From Youhaiella tibetensis (GTDB taxonomy: Bacteria > Pseudomonadota > Alphaproteobacteria > Rhizobiales > Devosiaceae), in assembly GCF_008000755.1 (NCBI RefSeq), contig NZ_CP041690.1, positions 1,861,260-1,925,259 of the forward strand: a DNA stretch of 64,000 nucleotides, given 5' to 3'. Of the stretch, positions 1 through 8,692 are shown piece after piece. The position numbers and the translations under genes were made by a program. The notes under the pieces were generated by a model, which was not told the DNA's origin, searched no databases, and was given only the letters and a program-made list of their open reading frames with translations. Position 1 is the first letter of the stretch, and every line of letters starts with the position of its first letter.

Positions 1-1
1 C

Positions 2-868
2 CACGATGCTCTCGGCGCCGAACTCCAAGTCGGCGACCGCATCGGCTGGTCCGAATCGACCTGCGGCGAATGCTATGGCTGCGTGATCCTGCGCGAGCCG
101 GTCGCCTGTGAACGGCGCGGGTACGGCTTCCTTCAGCGGTCCGACGTTCCACCGTTCTCGACGGCGGGTCTGGCCGAGTTCAGCTATGTCTCGCCGCGAT
201 CCGCCAAGTTGCGCATCCCCGGAAACGTCAAGGATACCTGGGCCTCGATGGCTGGTTGCGCCGCCAAGACCGTATTGCGGGCGATCGACCGTGCCGGCGG
301 CATCCGGGCGGGCGCGCGTGTCGTGGTTCAAGGCTCGGGCGCACTCGGTATCTTCGCCACCGCCGCTGCACGGATATCCGGCGCGGCCCAGGTAATAACT
401 GTCGGTGCGCCGGCTTCACGCCTGCAAATGGCCCGCAGCTTCGGCGCTGACGAGGTCATCGACATCGCACTCGGATCGGACAGCGTCATCGCCAATGTGC
501 TCGAACTCACGAGCGGGCGTGGTGCCGACTATGTCTTCGATTTCGCAGGGGCGCCTTCGGTGGGACACGAAGCCGTCGGCATGGCTGCGCAGCGCGGCAA
601 GGTCGTTGTCGTGGGGAGCACCTCCCGGGACGAGACCCCGATTTCTCTCGGTACCGTCATGGGCAAGGAACTAACCGTTGTCGGATCGCTCAACGGCGAC
701 ATCTCCGACTACGCCCGGGCCATCGATTTCTTCAGCACCTTCGCCAATCGCATGCCCTGGGACGATCTCTTCAGCGCCCCCGTCGGGCTTTCCGAGGCGT
801 CGGCCTGCGTCGATGCCATGTGCCACCACCACGCGATCAAGGCTGTCATCGACCCGCGACTGCCGTGA
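2..868 (+). CDS. Zinc-type alcohol dehydrogenase, 5'-truncated by window edge
   Basis: The reading frame is open from base 2, so the start lies outside the window. The visible part begins in the GroES-like domain with the remains of the structural zinc site (CGECYGC, bases 41-61) and continues into a Rossmann domain with the NAD(P) loop GSGALG (bases 335-352). It ends in a typical medium-chain dehydrogenase C-terminus. Family members oxidise alcohols or polyols in the cytoplasm. A 17-base gap separates it from the aldo/keto reductase downstream, and the esterase follows, so the three probably form one catabolic operon. The substrate cannot be read from the sequence. Confidence 0.85.
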   Translation, partial: HDALGAELQVGDRIGWSESTCGECYGCVILREPVACERRGYGFLQRSDVPPFSTAGLAEFSYVSPRSAKLRIPGNVKDTWASMAGCAAKTVLRAIDRAGGIRAGARVVVQGSGALGIFATAAARISGAAQVITVGAPASRLQMARSFGADEVIDIALGSDSVIANVLELTSGRGADYVFDFAGAPSVGHEAVGMAAQRGKVVVVGSTSRDETPISLGTVMGKELTVVGSLNGDISDYARAIDFFSTFANRMPWDDLFSAPVGLSEASACVDAMCHHHAIKAVIDPRLP

Positions 869-885
869 CCATTCCGGAGACCACA

Positions 886-1854
886 ATGAGCGCCACCACA
901 ATCGTTCCCCGCAATCCACTCGGTCAAACGGGTCTATCACCCTCGATCCTGTCACTTGGATCCTGGCATACCTACGATCGCATGGACTTCCACGCCGCCG
1001 CGGCCCTGCTTCGCAAGGCAGTCAACGCGGGCATCAACCTTTTTGACGTCGGCGTCTACGGCACTGCCGACACTCAGCCGCCCCCGATAACCGATATCCT
1101 GTTCTCGGCAATGGTGCGGGCCGCAGGCCTGCGCCGTGAGGATTACCTCCTCTCTTCCAAGCTTTGGCTCGACTTCAACGATGAGCGCGGCTTTCGTCCG
1201 CAACTCGAGCGCGCGCTCTATCGTGTGGGCGTTGATTACGCCGATCTCGTCATTCTCGGAGATCTGCGCCGCAACGATCTGAGCCTGCGCGACTTGGTGC
1301 TGGACCTCGCCGGGTTGCGCAAGGCGGGCCTCATCCGCGCATGGGGCGTCAACAACTGGTCGGCGGGCAGCATTCGTTCGCTTATCGACATCTCTGCCGC
1401 CGAAGGCGTCGAGGGCCCGCAACTCGCCCAGCTCAAATACAGTGTCGCCCGTCGGTCCATCCCCGATGGCGAACCGTTTGCCGCCCTTTTTGCCGATGGC
1501 TTCGCCATGCAGTCCTCGGACGTGATGGAGGGCGGCATCCTCGCGGGCAGGACGAGCCCCGCGCGCGAGGTGGGGCGCGACCCCGGCGGCATCCGCGAGC
1601 GCATTGTCGCCACCGCCGAGCCGCTGGCACGGCTGGCGGCGTCCTACGGCGCCAGCGCCGCCCAGATCTGCATCGCTTTCGCACTCAGCCACCCCAACAA
1701 TGTCAGCACGCTTTTTGGCGCCACCCGGCTCGAACAGCTCGATCAGGCCATCGCGGCGCTCGGCCTGCTCGAGCGCATTGGGGCCGAAGAACTGCGCGCT
1801 GCCGTAGAACCCTTCTGGTGCGATCGGGGCATTGTTGACCCCGAAGGCCCATGA
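886..1854 (+). CDS. Aldo/keto reductase family protein lacking the tetrad His
   Basis: A 322-aa TIM-barrel oxidoreductase of the aldo/keto reductase superfamily. It opens with the usual LGQTGLSPSILSLGSW strand. The ATG at 886 was chosen because GGAG at 876-879 precedes it and homology starts there; the frame stays open further upstream. Of the catalytic tetrad, Asp54, Tyr58 (FDVGVYG) and Lys92 (SSKLW) are present. The His normally found in the motif YLIH is Gly125 (VILG). The family normally reduces aldehydes and ketones with NADPH, so loss of His suggests altered activity or another substrate class. The stop overlaps a possible ATG of the next gene (ATGA at 1851). Confidence 0.85.
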   Translation: MSATTIVPRNPLGQTGLSPSILSLGSWHTYDRMDFHAAAALLRKAVNAGINLFDVGVYGTADTQPPPITDILFSAMVRAAGLRREDYLLSSKLWLDFNDERGFRPQLERALYRVGVDYADLVILGDLRRNDLSLRDLVLDLAGLRKAGLIRAWGVNNWSAGSIRSLIDISAAEGVEGPQLAQLKYSVARRSIPDGEPFAALFADGFAMQSSDVMEGGILAGRTSPAREVGRDPGGIRERIVATAEPLARLAASYGASAAQICIAFALSHPNNVSTLFGATRLEQLDQAIAALGLLERIGAEELRAAVEPFWCDRGIVDPEGP

Positions 1855-1877
1855 TCGACCTCGAACAGGAAACCTCG

Positions 1878-2864
1878 ATGACCGACACTTCTCTTCGTTC
1901 CGTCCCCGTCGATCCGGAGCTGGTGCCCATCCACCGCGCCGTTGCTGGGCCGGACGTACCGGTGCTCACCGCGCAGACCATCGCGTCTTCACGTGCCGCG
2001 ATGATCGAAACCTGGCCCAGCGTCGCCGAGATGCTCGGCGATCTGCCGATTGACGTCAGCGAGCACCTTGCCCCCGGACCCGCCGGGGCCCCTGACATTG
2101 CCATTACCGTCCTGCGCCCCCGAAACCAGGCGGCATCGCCGGTTCCAGGCTTCCTCAACATCCATGGAGGCGGCATGATGGTGGGGCATCGCACGATGGA
2201 TGTCCCGCGCCTCGCCGACCTGGTGATGGAACTCGGCGCCGTCGCGGCAACTGTGGAGTACCGCCTGGCGCCGGAGCATCCCCATCCCGCTCCAGTCGAG
2301 GATTGTCATGCGGCGCTCGTGTGGTTCGCTGCCAACGCCTCGGCGTTCGGCATCGATCCGGCGCGCATCGTGGTGATGGGAGGAAGCGCGGGAGGCGGGC
2401 TGAGCGCAGGCGTGGCTCTGATGGCCCGCGACCGAAAGAGCGTCGATCTCGCCGGCCAGCTGTTGCTCTGCCCGATGATCGACGATCGCAATGTCACAGT
2501 CTCGAGTCACCAGTTCGTGTCCGAAACCACCTGGACGCGCGGAACCAACGAGCTGGGCTGGTCGAGCCTGCTCGGTGCCGCCAAGGGCACCGACGCGGCC
2601 TCGCCCTACGCTGCTCCAACACGCGCCTCAGACCTGAGCGGGCTGGCCCCGGCATACATCGAGGCCGGGAGTGCCGAAGTGTTCCGTGACGAGAACGTCG
2701 ATTATGCCACGCGCATCTGGGCAGTCGGCGGCGAGGCCGAACTGCACATCTGGTCCGGTGGCTTTCATGGCTTCGACATTTACGCGCCGCAGACCGAGCT
2801 GACCCGGGCCGCGCTGGCCGCACGCTTATCCTGGCTGCGACGCATCCTCGGCAAGCGCGCCTGA
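1878..2864 (+). CDS. Alpha/beta hydrolase, HSL-type (acetyl)esterase
   Basis: A 328-aa esterase of the hormone-sensitive-lipase group. It has the oxyanion motif HGGG (bases 2163-2174) and the nucleophile elbow GGSAGG with Ser at codon 2385-2387. An acidic residue sits in the DENVDYA segment, and the catalytic His is in GFHGF near the C-terminus. It likely hydrolyses short acyl esters. AGGA at 1867-1870 favours the ATG at 1878. The in-frame ATG at 1851 overlaps the reductase stop as ATGA and would add nine residues. The last 39 bases overlap the convergent DeoR gene. No signal peptide is visible, so it is probably cytoplasmic. Confidence 0.87.
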   Translation: MTDTSLRSVPVDPELVPIHRAVAGPDVPVLTAQTIASSRAAMIETWPSVAEMLGDLPIDVSEHLAPGPAGAPDIAITVLRPRNQAASPVPGFLNIHGGGMMVGHRTMDVPRLADLVMELGAVAATVEYRLAPEHPHPAPVEDCHAALVWFAANASAFGIDPARIVVMGGSAGGGLSAGVALMARDRKSVDLAGQLLLCPMIDDRNVTVSSHQFVSETTWTRGTNELGWSSLLGAAKGTDAASPYAAPTRASDLSGLAPAYIEAGSAEVFRDENVDYATRIWAVGGEAELHIWSGGFHGFDIYAPQTELTRAALAARLSWLRRILGKRA

Positions 2865-3680
2865 CGGCTCGCTCAGCACCACCCGGACACCCCTCAAGAT
2901 ATCGGGGTTGCGCAGGCCGGGGGCCGGGTCCTTGTTGGTGACCAGTACGTCGACATCGGCGAGGCTGGTCACCACGTGCGGTGCCCGCTGACCAAACTTG
3001 CCGTCATGGGCCACCAGGACCACCTTACGCGATTGCGTGAGCACGTCTCTCACCAGCCCGACCTCGAGTGGATCGTATTCAAGCACCGTGCCTTCGTCGT
3101 CGATCGCGCTGGCGCCGATCAGCGCCACGTCGAACTTGAAGCGCTTGCGCGCCTCGTCGTTCGCCATTGTAAGGATCGCTGAATCGTTGTTTCGGACGTA
3201 CCCGCCATAAATGTAGACGGTTGCGTCCGTCTGCAGCGCGCAACTGCTCGCCACCGAGAGGTTGGGCGTAGCGATGAGCAGGCCCGGATGGCTCGCCACA
3301 ACTTCGTAAAGCGTGTCGAACGTCGTGCCCAGCCCGACGAAAACCGTTGCCCCCGGCGTCAGGAATTCACCGAGCGTCCGCACCAGTTGCCGTTTGACGC
3401 CAGCAAGCGTGCCGCGGCGCAGGTCGTGTCCGAACTGGGCCACACCCGGAGCGGCAAAAGCCGCGCCAAAGCCCTTCTGTAGCAGCCCGGCTTCTTCGAG
3501 TTCACGCAGGTCGCGCCGGATCGTCTGGTGCGTCACCGAAAAGCGCGACGCGAGGTCGGCGACCGATGCCGCGCCCTGTTGCCGAACTGTTTCGATGATT
3601 GCGGCCCGGCGGCCCTTGGCGTTCGTTCCGGACGCCTCGTTCTTGCCGTTTGCCGGCCGCCGCTCCACGCTACCCGTCAT
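2826..3680 (-). CDS. DeoR-family transcriptional regulator
   Basis: A 284-aa DeoR repressor. After a polar leader of about 22 residues comes the winged helix-turn-helix (SVADLASRFSVTHQTIRRDL). The sugar-phosphate sensing DeoR C-terminal domain follows, with the GTTFDTL loop and the DGKFGQ and VTN motifs near the end. Its ATG overlaps the PP2C-like stop as ATGA, so the two are translationally coupled downstream of the binding-protein gene. The likely target is the divergent transporter promoter, where an inverted repeat lies at 5783-5810. The ligand is presumably a phosphorylated catabolite of the imported substrate; this is inference. Confidence 0.9.
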   Translation of the reverse strand: MTGSVERRPANGKNEASGTNAKGRRAAIIETVRQQGAASVADLASRFSVTHQTIRRDLRELEEAGLLQKGFGAAFAAPGVAQFGHDLRRGTLAGVKRQLVRTLGEFLTPGATVFVGLGTTFDTLYEVVASHPGLLIATPNLSVASSCALQTDATVYIYGGYVRNNDSAILTMANDEARKRFKFDVALIGASAIDDEGTVLEYDPLEVGLVRDVLTQSRKVVLVAHDGKFGQRAPHVVTSLADVDVLVTNKDPAPGLRNPDILRGVRVVLSEPSGALAEDASQPG

Positions 3681-4696
3681 CTCAGGGCGATCCCCACATA
3701 GGTTCTGTCGTCGGTGAGGGCGGTATCAGTCGTACCCTTGGTGCTCAGATAAGGCCCGATCTTGTGTGGGTCAATCGCTTCCACCTCGCGGAACGCCGCC
3801 TCCCAGGCAGCCACGCCAAACCCCTCGGCAATCTTGAAATATCCGTCCGAGAAGAGCTCGAGCGTTTCGATATCGGCCATGCGGTAGGTGCGGGCGTCGA
3901 TGTACTTGTCCAGCACGGGAAACCCGTCGAGGCCACCGTAGCCAAGCGCCCGTTCGCCTGCGTTCTGAAAATTTCCCTGGCCGTGCATGATGCCATGTTC
4001 GATCAGTTCGATGAACTCGGCCTCCGGCACATCGGGGAGGTGCGCATGGCATGCGGCCAACGCACGTTTCTCGATTTCGACCAGCAGCGCCGGATCTGCC
4101 GTCGGCGCGCCCGGCTCCTGGTTCTTGGTCCCACGCCAGGTAATCGCTGCCGCCTGCATGTCGCAGAAGTCCGGCGCGTATCCCGCCGCCTTGAAGAGAT
4201 TCCAGGTCTCACGTCGCAGCAGGCCCGTCACGTCGTCGAGCGGCTTGAGCACCTGCAGCACGTCGTTGCCGTTGACCCGGATGCCGCTGTCGCCGACTGC
4301 CACCACCTCGAGCTTGTCGCCCACCTGGAGCGCCGCCATCACCGTGCAGCCACCGCGTACCTTCCAGTCGTCGCGGGCGGCCTCGTATGCGCCTTCATCC
4401 ACATAGGCCTGCCGCAGCACATCGGTGAGATAGCGAACGAAGCTGGCCGGCCCGGCATAGCGCATTGCCTCGGGCGCCTTGGGGTCCGTCTGCGCAAGGA
4501 TGTAGAGTTCGGTTGCCCGCTTGACGGTTCGCGAGGCGAATTGTCCCGAAAGCATGCCGCCATAGCGGGTGCCGTTGCGATCCGTGACCCCGTCGATCAC
4601 CGCATAGCCGGCATCGGGAATGACCACGAAGCTGTCCTCGTTGAGCTCTGGATGGCCGAATTTCTTGCCCATCGAGAAGGCTTCGAGATGCTTCAT
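3677..4696 (-). CDS. PP2C-like metal-dependent phosphatase domain protein
   Basis: A 339-aa protein with the signature order of the PP2C phosphatase fold: NEDSF near the N-terminus, YAVIDGVTD, VGDSGIRV, ELFSDGYF and a final DDRTYVGIAL. The four metal-binding acidic positions appear to be kept, so it may be active on a phosphoprotein or a small phosphate ester. The ATG at 4696 has GGTGAG upstream and is preferred over an in-frame TTG at 4729. It lies between a binding-protein gene and a DeoR regulator and is coupled to the latter. A stand-alone PP2C in a transporter operon is unusual. It has no transmembrane segment. The role is not established. Confidence 0.75.
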   Translation of the reverse strand: MKHLEAFSMGKKFGHPELNEDSFVVIPDAGYAVIDGVTDRNGTRYGGMLSGQFASRTVKRATELYILAQTDPKAPEAMRYAGPASFVRYLTDVLRQAYVDEGAYEAARDDWKVRGGCTVMAALQVGDKLEVVAVGDSGIRVNGNDVLQVLKPLDDVTGLLRRETWNLFKAAGYAPDFCDMQAAAITWRGTKNQEPGAPTADPALLVEIEKRALAACHAHLPDVPEAEFIELIEHGIMHGQGNFQNAGERALGYGGLDGFPVLDKYIDARTYRMADIETLELFSDGYFKIAEGFGVAAWEAAFREVEAIDPHKIGPYLSTKGTTDTALTDDRTYVGIALR

Positions 4697-4735
4697 TGCG
4701 CTCACCAATCGTATGCGGAGGTTACTCAAGAAGAA

Positions 4736-4758
4736 GGCGCGGCTGCTTGAGCCGCGCC
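4736..4758 (-). terminator. Intercistronic hairpin after binding-protein gene
   Basis: GGCGCGGCT and AGCCGCGCC form a perfect 9-bp stem around a 5-base loop. On the minus strand it is followed by TTCTTCTT. It lies between the binding-protein stop and the PP2C-like gene. This fits a partial terminator or mRNA-stabilising hairpin that keeps binding-protein output above that of the downstream phosphatase and regulator. Confidence 0.7.
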
Positions 4759-4777
4759 CGATATTAAGCCCGGCAGA

Positions 4778-5767
4778 TTACTCGCCGATGGCAGTGCGCC
4801 ACTTAGCCAGAACTTCGTCCACGCCACCGAAATCGGCGAGCGGCTTGACCTTGATCAGGGGCAGGTCGGCAAGCGCCGGGGTGCCGGCCGGGCCGGCGAC
4901 GTCGGTGCGAACCGAGCGGCGACCGATATCCATGGCCAGCTTTTCCTGGGTTGCCTTGGACATGGCCCAATCGATGAACTTCTTGCCGCCCTCCGGATTG
5001 GGGCCGCCCTTGACGAGGGCGACGCCATCGGGCGTGGCAGCAGTGCCGTCCGCCAGATGGATGATGGCCATCGGGGCCCCGCCCTGAACGTATTCGAGTG
5101 CATTGTCTTCGAGCGTCAGGCCCATGCTGGCCTCGCCATCCGCCACGAAGCGCGGCACGGCGCCCGAGGAATCGGAGAACACGAAATTGGCGGCAAGCTG
5201 CTTGTACTTGTCCCAGCCTTCGTCACCGAAAACCGTCAGCACGGTCTGCAGCTGCTGCATGGCCGAACCCGAACCGTCGGCGCGCGCCGAGGCGATCTGG
5301 CCCTTCCACTTCGGATCGACGAGTTCTGCCCAGGTCTTGGGCGCCTGGTCGAGCGGCAGGGCGTCGGTGTTGACGGCCAGGACGTAGACGACGGCCGTAT
5401 AGGGCGTCCAGGACGGATCGACCACGAACTGCTGGTCGACCTTGTCGAAGTCAGCCGGCTGGTAGGCTTCGAGCAGGTCCTTGTTCTCGGTGAGCTGGCT
5501 ACCCGTCACGCTCCAGATGACGTCGGCGGCCGGTGCGCCGGCTTCTGCGCGTGCGCGCTTAAACACGTCCGACGAACCCAGCTTGACGACTTCGGCCTTG
5601 AGGCCGGTTTCCTGCTCGAACAGCGGCAGCAGCGTATCGACGATCGAAGCCTTGTGGGCCGTGTAGATCACGACCGAACCATCCTGGGCGAAGGCGCCAT
5701 GCGAAAGCGCGGTCGTTGCCATCAGGCCGATGGCCATGCCCAAAAATGAGCGTTTGCGAATATTCAT
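4778..5767 (-). CDS. ABC importer periplasmic binding protein, iron/phosphonate (family 1) type
   Basis: A 329-aa secreted binding protein. A signal peptide with a twin-basic start (MNIRKRSFLGMAIG) is cleaved after GAFAQ. The mature protein begins with the VVIYTAHKASIVDTLLPLFE strand typical of the FbpA, AfuA and PhnS group. Mid-protein segments are TWAELVDPKWKGQI and KKFIDWAMSKATQEK. The group carries ferric iron, 2-aminoethylphosphonate or related anions; I cannot choose between them, though no clear FbpA Tyr-Tyr iron site was recognised. GGAGGA precedes the ATG. The gene is divergent from its presumed ATPase and fused permease at 5910-8619. Confidence 0.88.
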   Translation of the reverse strand: MNIRKRSFLGMAIGLMATTALSHGAFAQDGSVVIYTAHKASIVDTLLPLFEQETGLKAEVVKLGSSDVFKRARAEAGAPAADVIWSVTGSQLTENKDLLEAYQPADFDKVDQQFVVDPSWTPYTAVVYVLAVNTDALPLDQAPKTWAELVDPKWKGQIASARADGSGSAMQQLQTVLTVFGDEGWDKYKQLAANFVFSDSSGAVPRFVADGEASMGLTLEDNALEYVQGGAPMAIIHLADGTAATPDGVALVKGGPNPEGGKKFIDWAMSKATQEKLAMDIGRRSVRTDVAGPAGTPALADLPLIKVKPLADFGGVDEVLAKWRTAIGE

Positions 5768-5782
5768 CCGAATCCTCCCGTT

Positions 5783-5810
5783 CGTTTTGGATCAATCTCT
5801 GTCCAAAACG
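5783..5810. promoter_or_regulatory. Inverted-repeat operator in divergent transporter promoter
   Basis: CGTTTTGGA and TCCAAAACG are perfect 9-bp inverted arms with a 10-base spacer. They begin 16 bases upstream of the binding-protein ATG, in the 142-base region between divergent transporter halves. The position fits a repressor site, and the DeoR protein encoded in the same operon is the obvious candidate. This is inferred from symmetry and position. Confidence 0.55.
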
Positions 5811-5870
5811 ATACTGAATGGGCTGATCAAATGTTGCAATACGAAAATTGATGGGTAGTGTGAAACCAGT

Positions 5871-5894
5871 CGCGTGGCGTTGTTGAGCCACGCG
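5871..5894 (+). promoter_or_regulatory. Hairpin in leader of ABC ATPase gene
   Basis: CGCGTGG and CCACGCG pair around a 10-base loop directly before the G-rich ribosome-binding site (5894-5903) of the ATPase gene. It could be a leader hairpin affecting translation, or a second protein-binding site. No homology to a known riboswitch is seen. Confidence 0.4.
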
Positions 5895-5909
5895 GGGGGA
5901 GGGATGCAT

Positions 5910-6977
5910 ATGGCCTATTTGACTGTCGCCAACGCGACGAAGCGCTTTGGTGAGACATTCACCGCACTCAAGGACGTTTCGATCTCGGTCGAACGCGGCG
6001 AGTTCTTCACGCTGCTTGGACCGAGCGGTTGCGGCAAGACCACGCTCCTGCGTTCCATCGCCGGGTTCAATCAGCTCACCTCAGGTAGTATCCTGATCGA
6101 GGGCAGGGACCTGGGCAGCGTTCCGCCCCACAAGCGCGACATCGGCATGGTTTTCCAGGACTACGCCGTGTTCCCGCACCTGACCGTTTTCGACAACGTC
6201 GCTTTCGGCCTCAAGGCCCGCAAGGTCGCCAAGGACGAGATCGCCCGCCGCGTCCCCCAAGCGCTCGATGCGGTTCGTCTCGGTGCGCTTGCCGACCGTC
6301 TGCCCGCTGCCATGTCAGGCGGCCAGCAGCAGCGCATTGGCCTGGCGCGCGCCATGGTCATCAATCCTCAGTTGCTGCTCATGGACGAGCCGCTGTCCAA
6401 TCTCGATGCCAAGCTGCGCGTCGAGCTGCGCGAGGAAATCCGCGACATCCAGAAGCAGATCGGCATCGCCGCTATCTACGTCACCCACGACCAGGAAGAG
6501 GCGCTCGCCATCTCCGACCGCATCTGCGTGATGAGTAACGGTCACGTCGAGCAACTCGGCACCCCCCAGCAGATCTACGGCAACCCGCAGACACTTTTCG
6601 TCGCCAGCTTCGTGGGCACGATCAACGCCCTGCAGCCGGGGGCGGCGCTCGATGGCCTCCTTACAACGCTGGGCCTCGCGGAACTCGCGGCGGTCCATGC
6701 CAATTCCAAGTGGGTCGTCCGCCCCGAGAACCTCGTCATCGCCAAGGTCGCCGCCGCGTCCGGCGAGCCGCAGGCGACCATTTCGGGCAGGATTGCGAAA
6801 TACACCTATCTCGGCCGCGAGGCCCATCTGCAGATTCGCACGGACCTGGGCGACCTGGTGGTTCATGTCGCCAATCCGGATCGCACATCTGTTCAACTCG
6901 AAGGTGAGGTGACCGTTGCCGTCGCCAGGAGCGCTGTCCTCGGCTTCGATGCCGATGGCAAGCGTATCGGTGGCTGA
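5910..6977 (+). CDS. ABC transporter ATP-binding protein (FbpC/PotA type)
   Basis: A 355-aa importer ATPase. Walker A is GPSGCGKTT (residues 37-45), the Q-loop is VFQDYAVFPH, the signature is MSGGQQQR (from residue 135), Walker B is LLMDEPLSNLD and the H-loop is YVTHDQEEA. A TOBE-like regulatory domain occupies roughly the last 90 residues. An in-frame ATG at 5904 is too close to the G-rich ribosome-binding site at 5894-5903, so the ATG at 5910 is preferred. It energises the fused permease that starts two bases after its stop and works with the binding protein on the opposite strand. Confidence 0.9.
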   Translation: MAYLTVANATKRFGETFTALKDVSISVERGEFFTLLGPSGCGKTTLLRSIAGFNQLTSGSILIEGRDLGSVPPHKRDIGMVFQDYAVFPHLTVFDNVAFGLKARKVAKDEIARRVPQALDAVRLGALADRLPAAMSGGQQQRIGLARAMVINPQLLLMDEPLSNLDAKLRVELREEIRDIQKQIGIAAIYVTHDQEEALAISDRICVMSNGHVEQLGTPQQIYGNPQTLFVASFVGTINALQPGAALDGLLTTLGLAELAAVHANSKWVVRPENLVIAKVAAASGEPQATISGRIAKYTYLGREAHLQIRTDLGDLVVHVANPDRTSVQLEGEVTVAVARSAVLGFDADGKRIGG

Positions 6978-6978
6978 A

Positions 6979-8619
6979 ATGCCAAGGATCGGCTTTTGGA
7001 CGATCGTCCTGATCTTCACCTGGCTGTTGCTATTTGCGCTGCTTTTCATTCCCGTCGGCTCAGTGCTGGTCTCAAGCCTTTACGACAATGCCGGCGACTT
7101 CACTCTGGGCAACTACATCAAGGCGATTGGGGATGAACGCATCCAGCGCGCATTCTTCAATACGCTGCTTGTTGGCTTCGGCGGGCTGGCCGGCGCCCTG
7201 ATCCTGGGGTCGATCATGGCCTTCTGCGTGTCGCGCTTCGAGATTGCAGGTGGCCGGTTCGTGTCGCTCCTCGCCATCATGGCGCTGGTTTCGCCGCCCT
7301 TTATCGGCGCCTATTCGTGGATCGTACTCTTCGGTTCGGCCGGCATCGCCCGCACGGCGCTCAAATCCATCGGCATCAATATCCCGACCATCTACGGTCT
7401 GAGCGGCATCCTCATCGTCTTCTCGCTCAAGTTCTATCCCTATGTGTACTTGATGGTTTCGGGCGCGCTGTCCAACGTCAACCGGTCTCTCGAGGAGGCG
7501 GCCGAGGGCCTGGGGCTCACCCCGTTCCAACGGGCCATGAAGATCTCGTTCCCGCTTGTGCTGCCGGCCCTGTCGGCGGGCGGTCTCCTGGCACTGATCC
7601 ATGCCATCGCCGATTTCGGTACGCCGCGTCTTATCGGCCGCGGCTTTAACGTCCTGGCCACCGAGGCCTTCACGCTCTATTCGGCCGAGATCGGCAGCAA
7701 CATGTCGATGGCGACCACCATCAGCGTCATCCTCGTCTTGATGTCGATGGTCTTCGTGCTCATGCAGCGCTACATGTCGCGCCGCAACGTCTACCACGGC
7801 AACATGATCAACAAGCCGCACAAGATCCGCCTGCGTGGCTGGAAGAACGTGCTGGCTCATTTCGCCGTCTATGCCATCGGCCTTGCCGGCGCCATTCCGG
7901 TCATCGTTGCCGTCATCTACTCCTTCCGCAAGACCAGCGGCCCCGTGTTCCAGTCCGGCTTTGCCCTCCAGAGTTACGAGCGGATCGTCTTTGGCCTGGG
8001 TGACGTCATAACCAACTCACTGACCTTCTCCGTGGCTTCGGTGGTCCTGATCGTGCTCATCGGCACGTTGATCGGATGCCTCGTGGCGCGGCGCACCACC
8101 CTCAACACCAGTCTCCTAGATGGCGCCCTGATGGTCCCCTACGTCATGCCGGGTATCGTCATCGGCATTGCCTTCATCGCGGCCTTCAATACCGGCCCGG
8201 TGGTCCTCACTGGCACGGCGGCGATCATCATCCTTTCCATCTTCATTCGCCGGCTGCCCTACACCGTGCGCACCACCTCGTCGGCGCTCCGACAGATCGG
8301 CCCCAACATGGAAGAGGCGGCCATATCGCTCGGCTACAGTCCCTTCCGGGCCTTCCTCAAGGTTACCGTGCCGCTCATCGTGCCCGGCATCATCGCCGGT
8401 GCCATGCTCAGCTTCGTGACCGCCATCAACGAGCTGTCTTCGTCCCTGGTCCTCTATGTCGGCCGCACCATGACGATGCCGGTTCGCATCTACCTGCTGA
8501 TCCTGGACGGAGACTTCGGCACGGCTGCCGCTCTGTCGACCATCCTCCTGCTCCTGAGCGGCACCGCCGTCTACATAGCCTTCCGCTTCCTGGGCCGAAA
8601 CGAACAGGCCTTGCTTTGA
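6979..8619 (+). CDS. Fused double ABC permease (FbpB/PhnU-V type)
   Basis: A 546-aa inner-membrane protein made of two binding-protein-dependent permease domains in tandem. Each has about six membrane helices and its own EAA loop: EEAAEGLGLTPF near residue 172 and EEAAISLGYSPF near residue 445. This two-in-one design is typical of iron and some phosphonate or polyamine-like importers. One polypeptide therefore supplies the whole channel. The ATG at 6979 follows the ATPase stop by one base. The frame extends upstream to 6916, but that start would overlap the ATPase and lacks hydrophobic character. Confidence 0.9.
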   Translation: MPRIGFWTIVLIFTWLLLFALLFIPVGSVLVSSLYDNAGDFTLGNYIKAIGDERIQRAFFNTLLVGFGGLAGALILGSIMAFCVSRFEIAGGRFVSLLAIMALVSPPFIGAYSWIVLFGSAGIARTALKSIGINIPTIYGLSGILIVFSLKFYPYVYLMVSGALSNVNRSLEEAAEGLGLTPFQRAMKISFPLVLPALSAGGLLALIHAIADFGTPRLIGRGFNVLATEAFTLYSAEIGSNMSMATTISVILVLMSMVFVLMQRYMSRRNVYHGNMINKPHKIRLRGWKNVLAHFAVYAIGLAGAIPVIVAVIYSFRKTSGPVFQSGFALQSYERIVFGLGDVITNSLTFSVASVVLIVLIGTLIGCLVARRTTLNTSLLDGALMVPYVMPGIVIGIAFIAAFNTGPVVLTGTAAIIILSIFIRRLPYTVRTTSSALRQIGPNMEEAAISLGYSPFRAFLKVTVPLIVPGIIAGAMLSFVTAINELSSSLVLYVGRTMTMPVRIYLLILDGDFGTAAALSTILLLLSGTAVYIAFRFLGRNEQALL

Positions 8620-8627
8620 CAACTCCA

Positions 8628-8650
8628 CCGGCCCGCAGTTTGTGGGCCGG
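8628..8650 (+). terminator. Hairpin after the permease gene
   Basis: CCGGCCCGCA and TGTGGGCCGG form a 10-bp stem with one G-U pair and a 3-base loop, nine bases past the permease stop. The following sequence is C-rich rather than T-rich. It may be a weak or Rho-assisted terminator, or an RNA-stabilising hairpin, before the M81 gene. Confidence 0.5.
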
Positions 8651-8692
8651 CTCTCCCCCGACGAATTTACAGGCTAATGGAATGCTGATACG

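Noticed and set aside
4697-4729. TTG start at 4729 for the PP2C-like gene
   Set aside because: No ribosome-binding site and it crowds the hairpin; ATG at 4696 has GGTGAG and begins at the domain.
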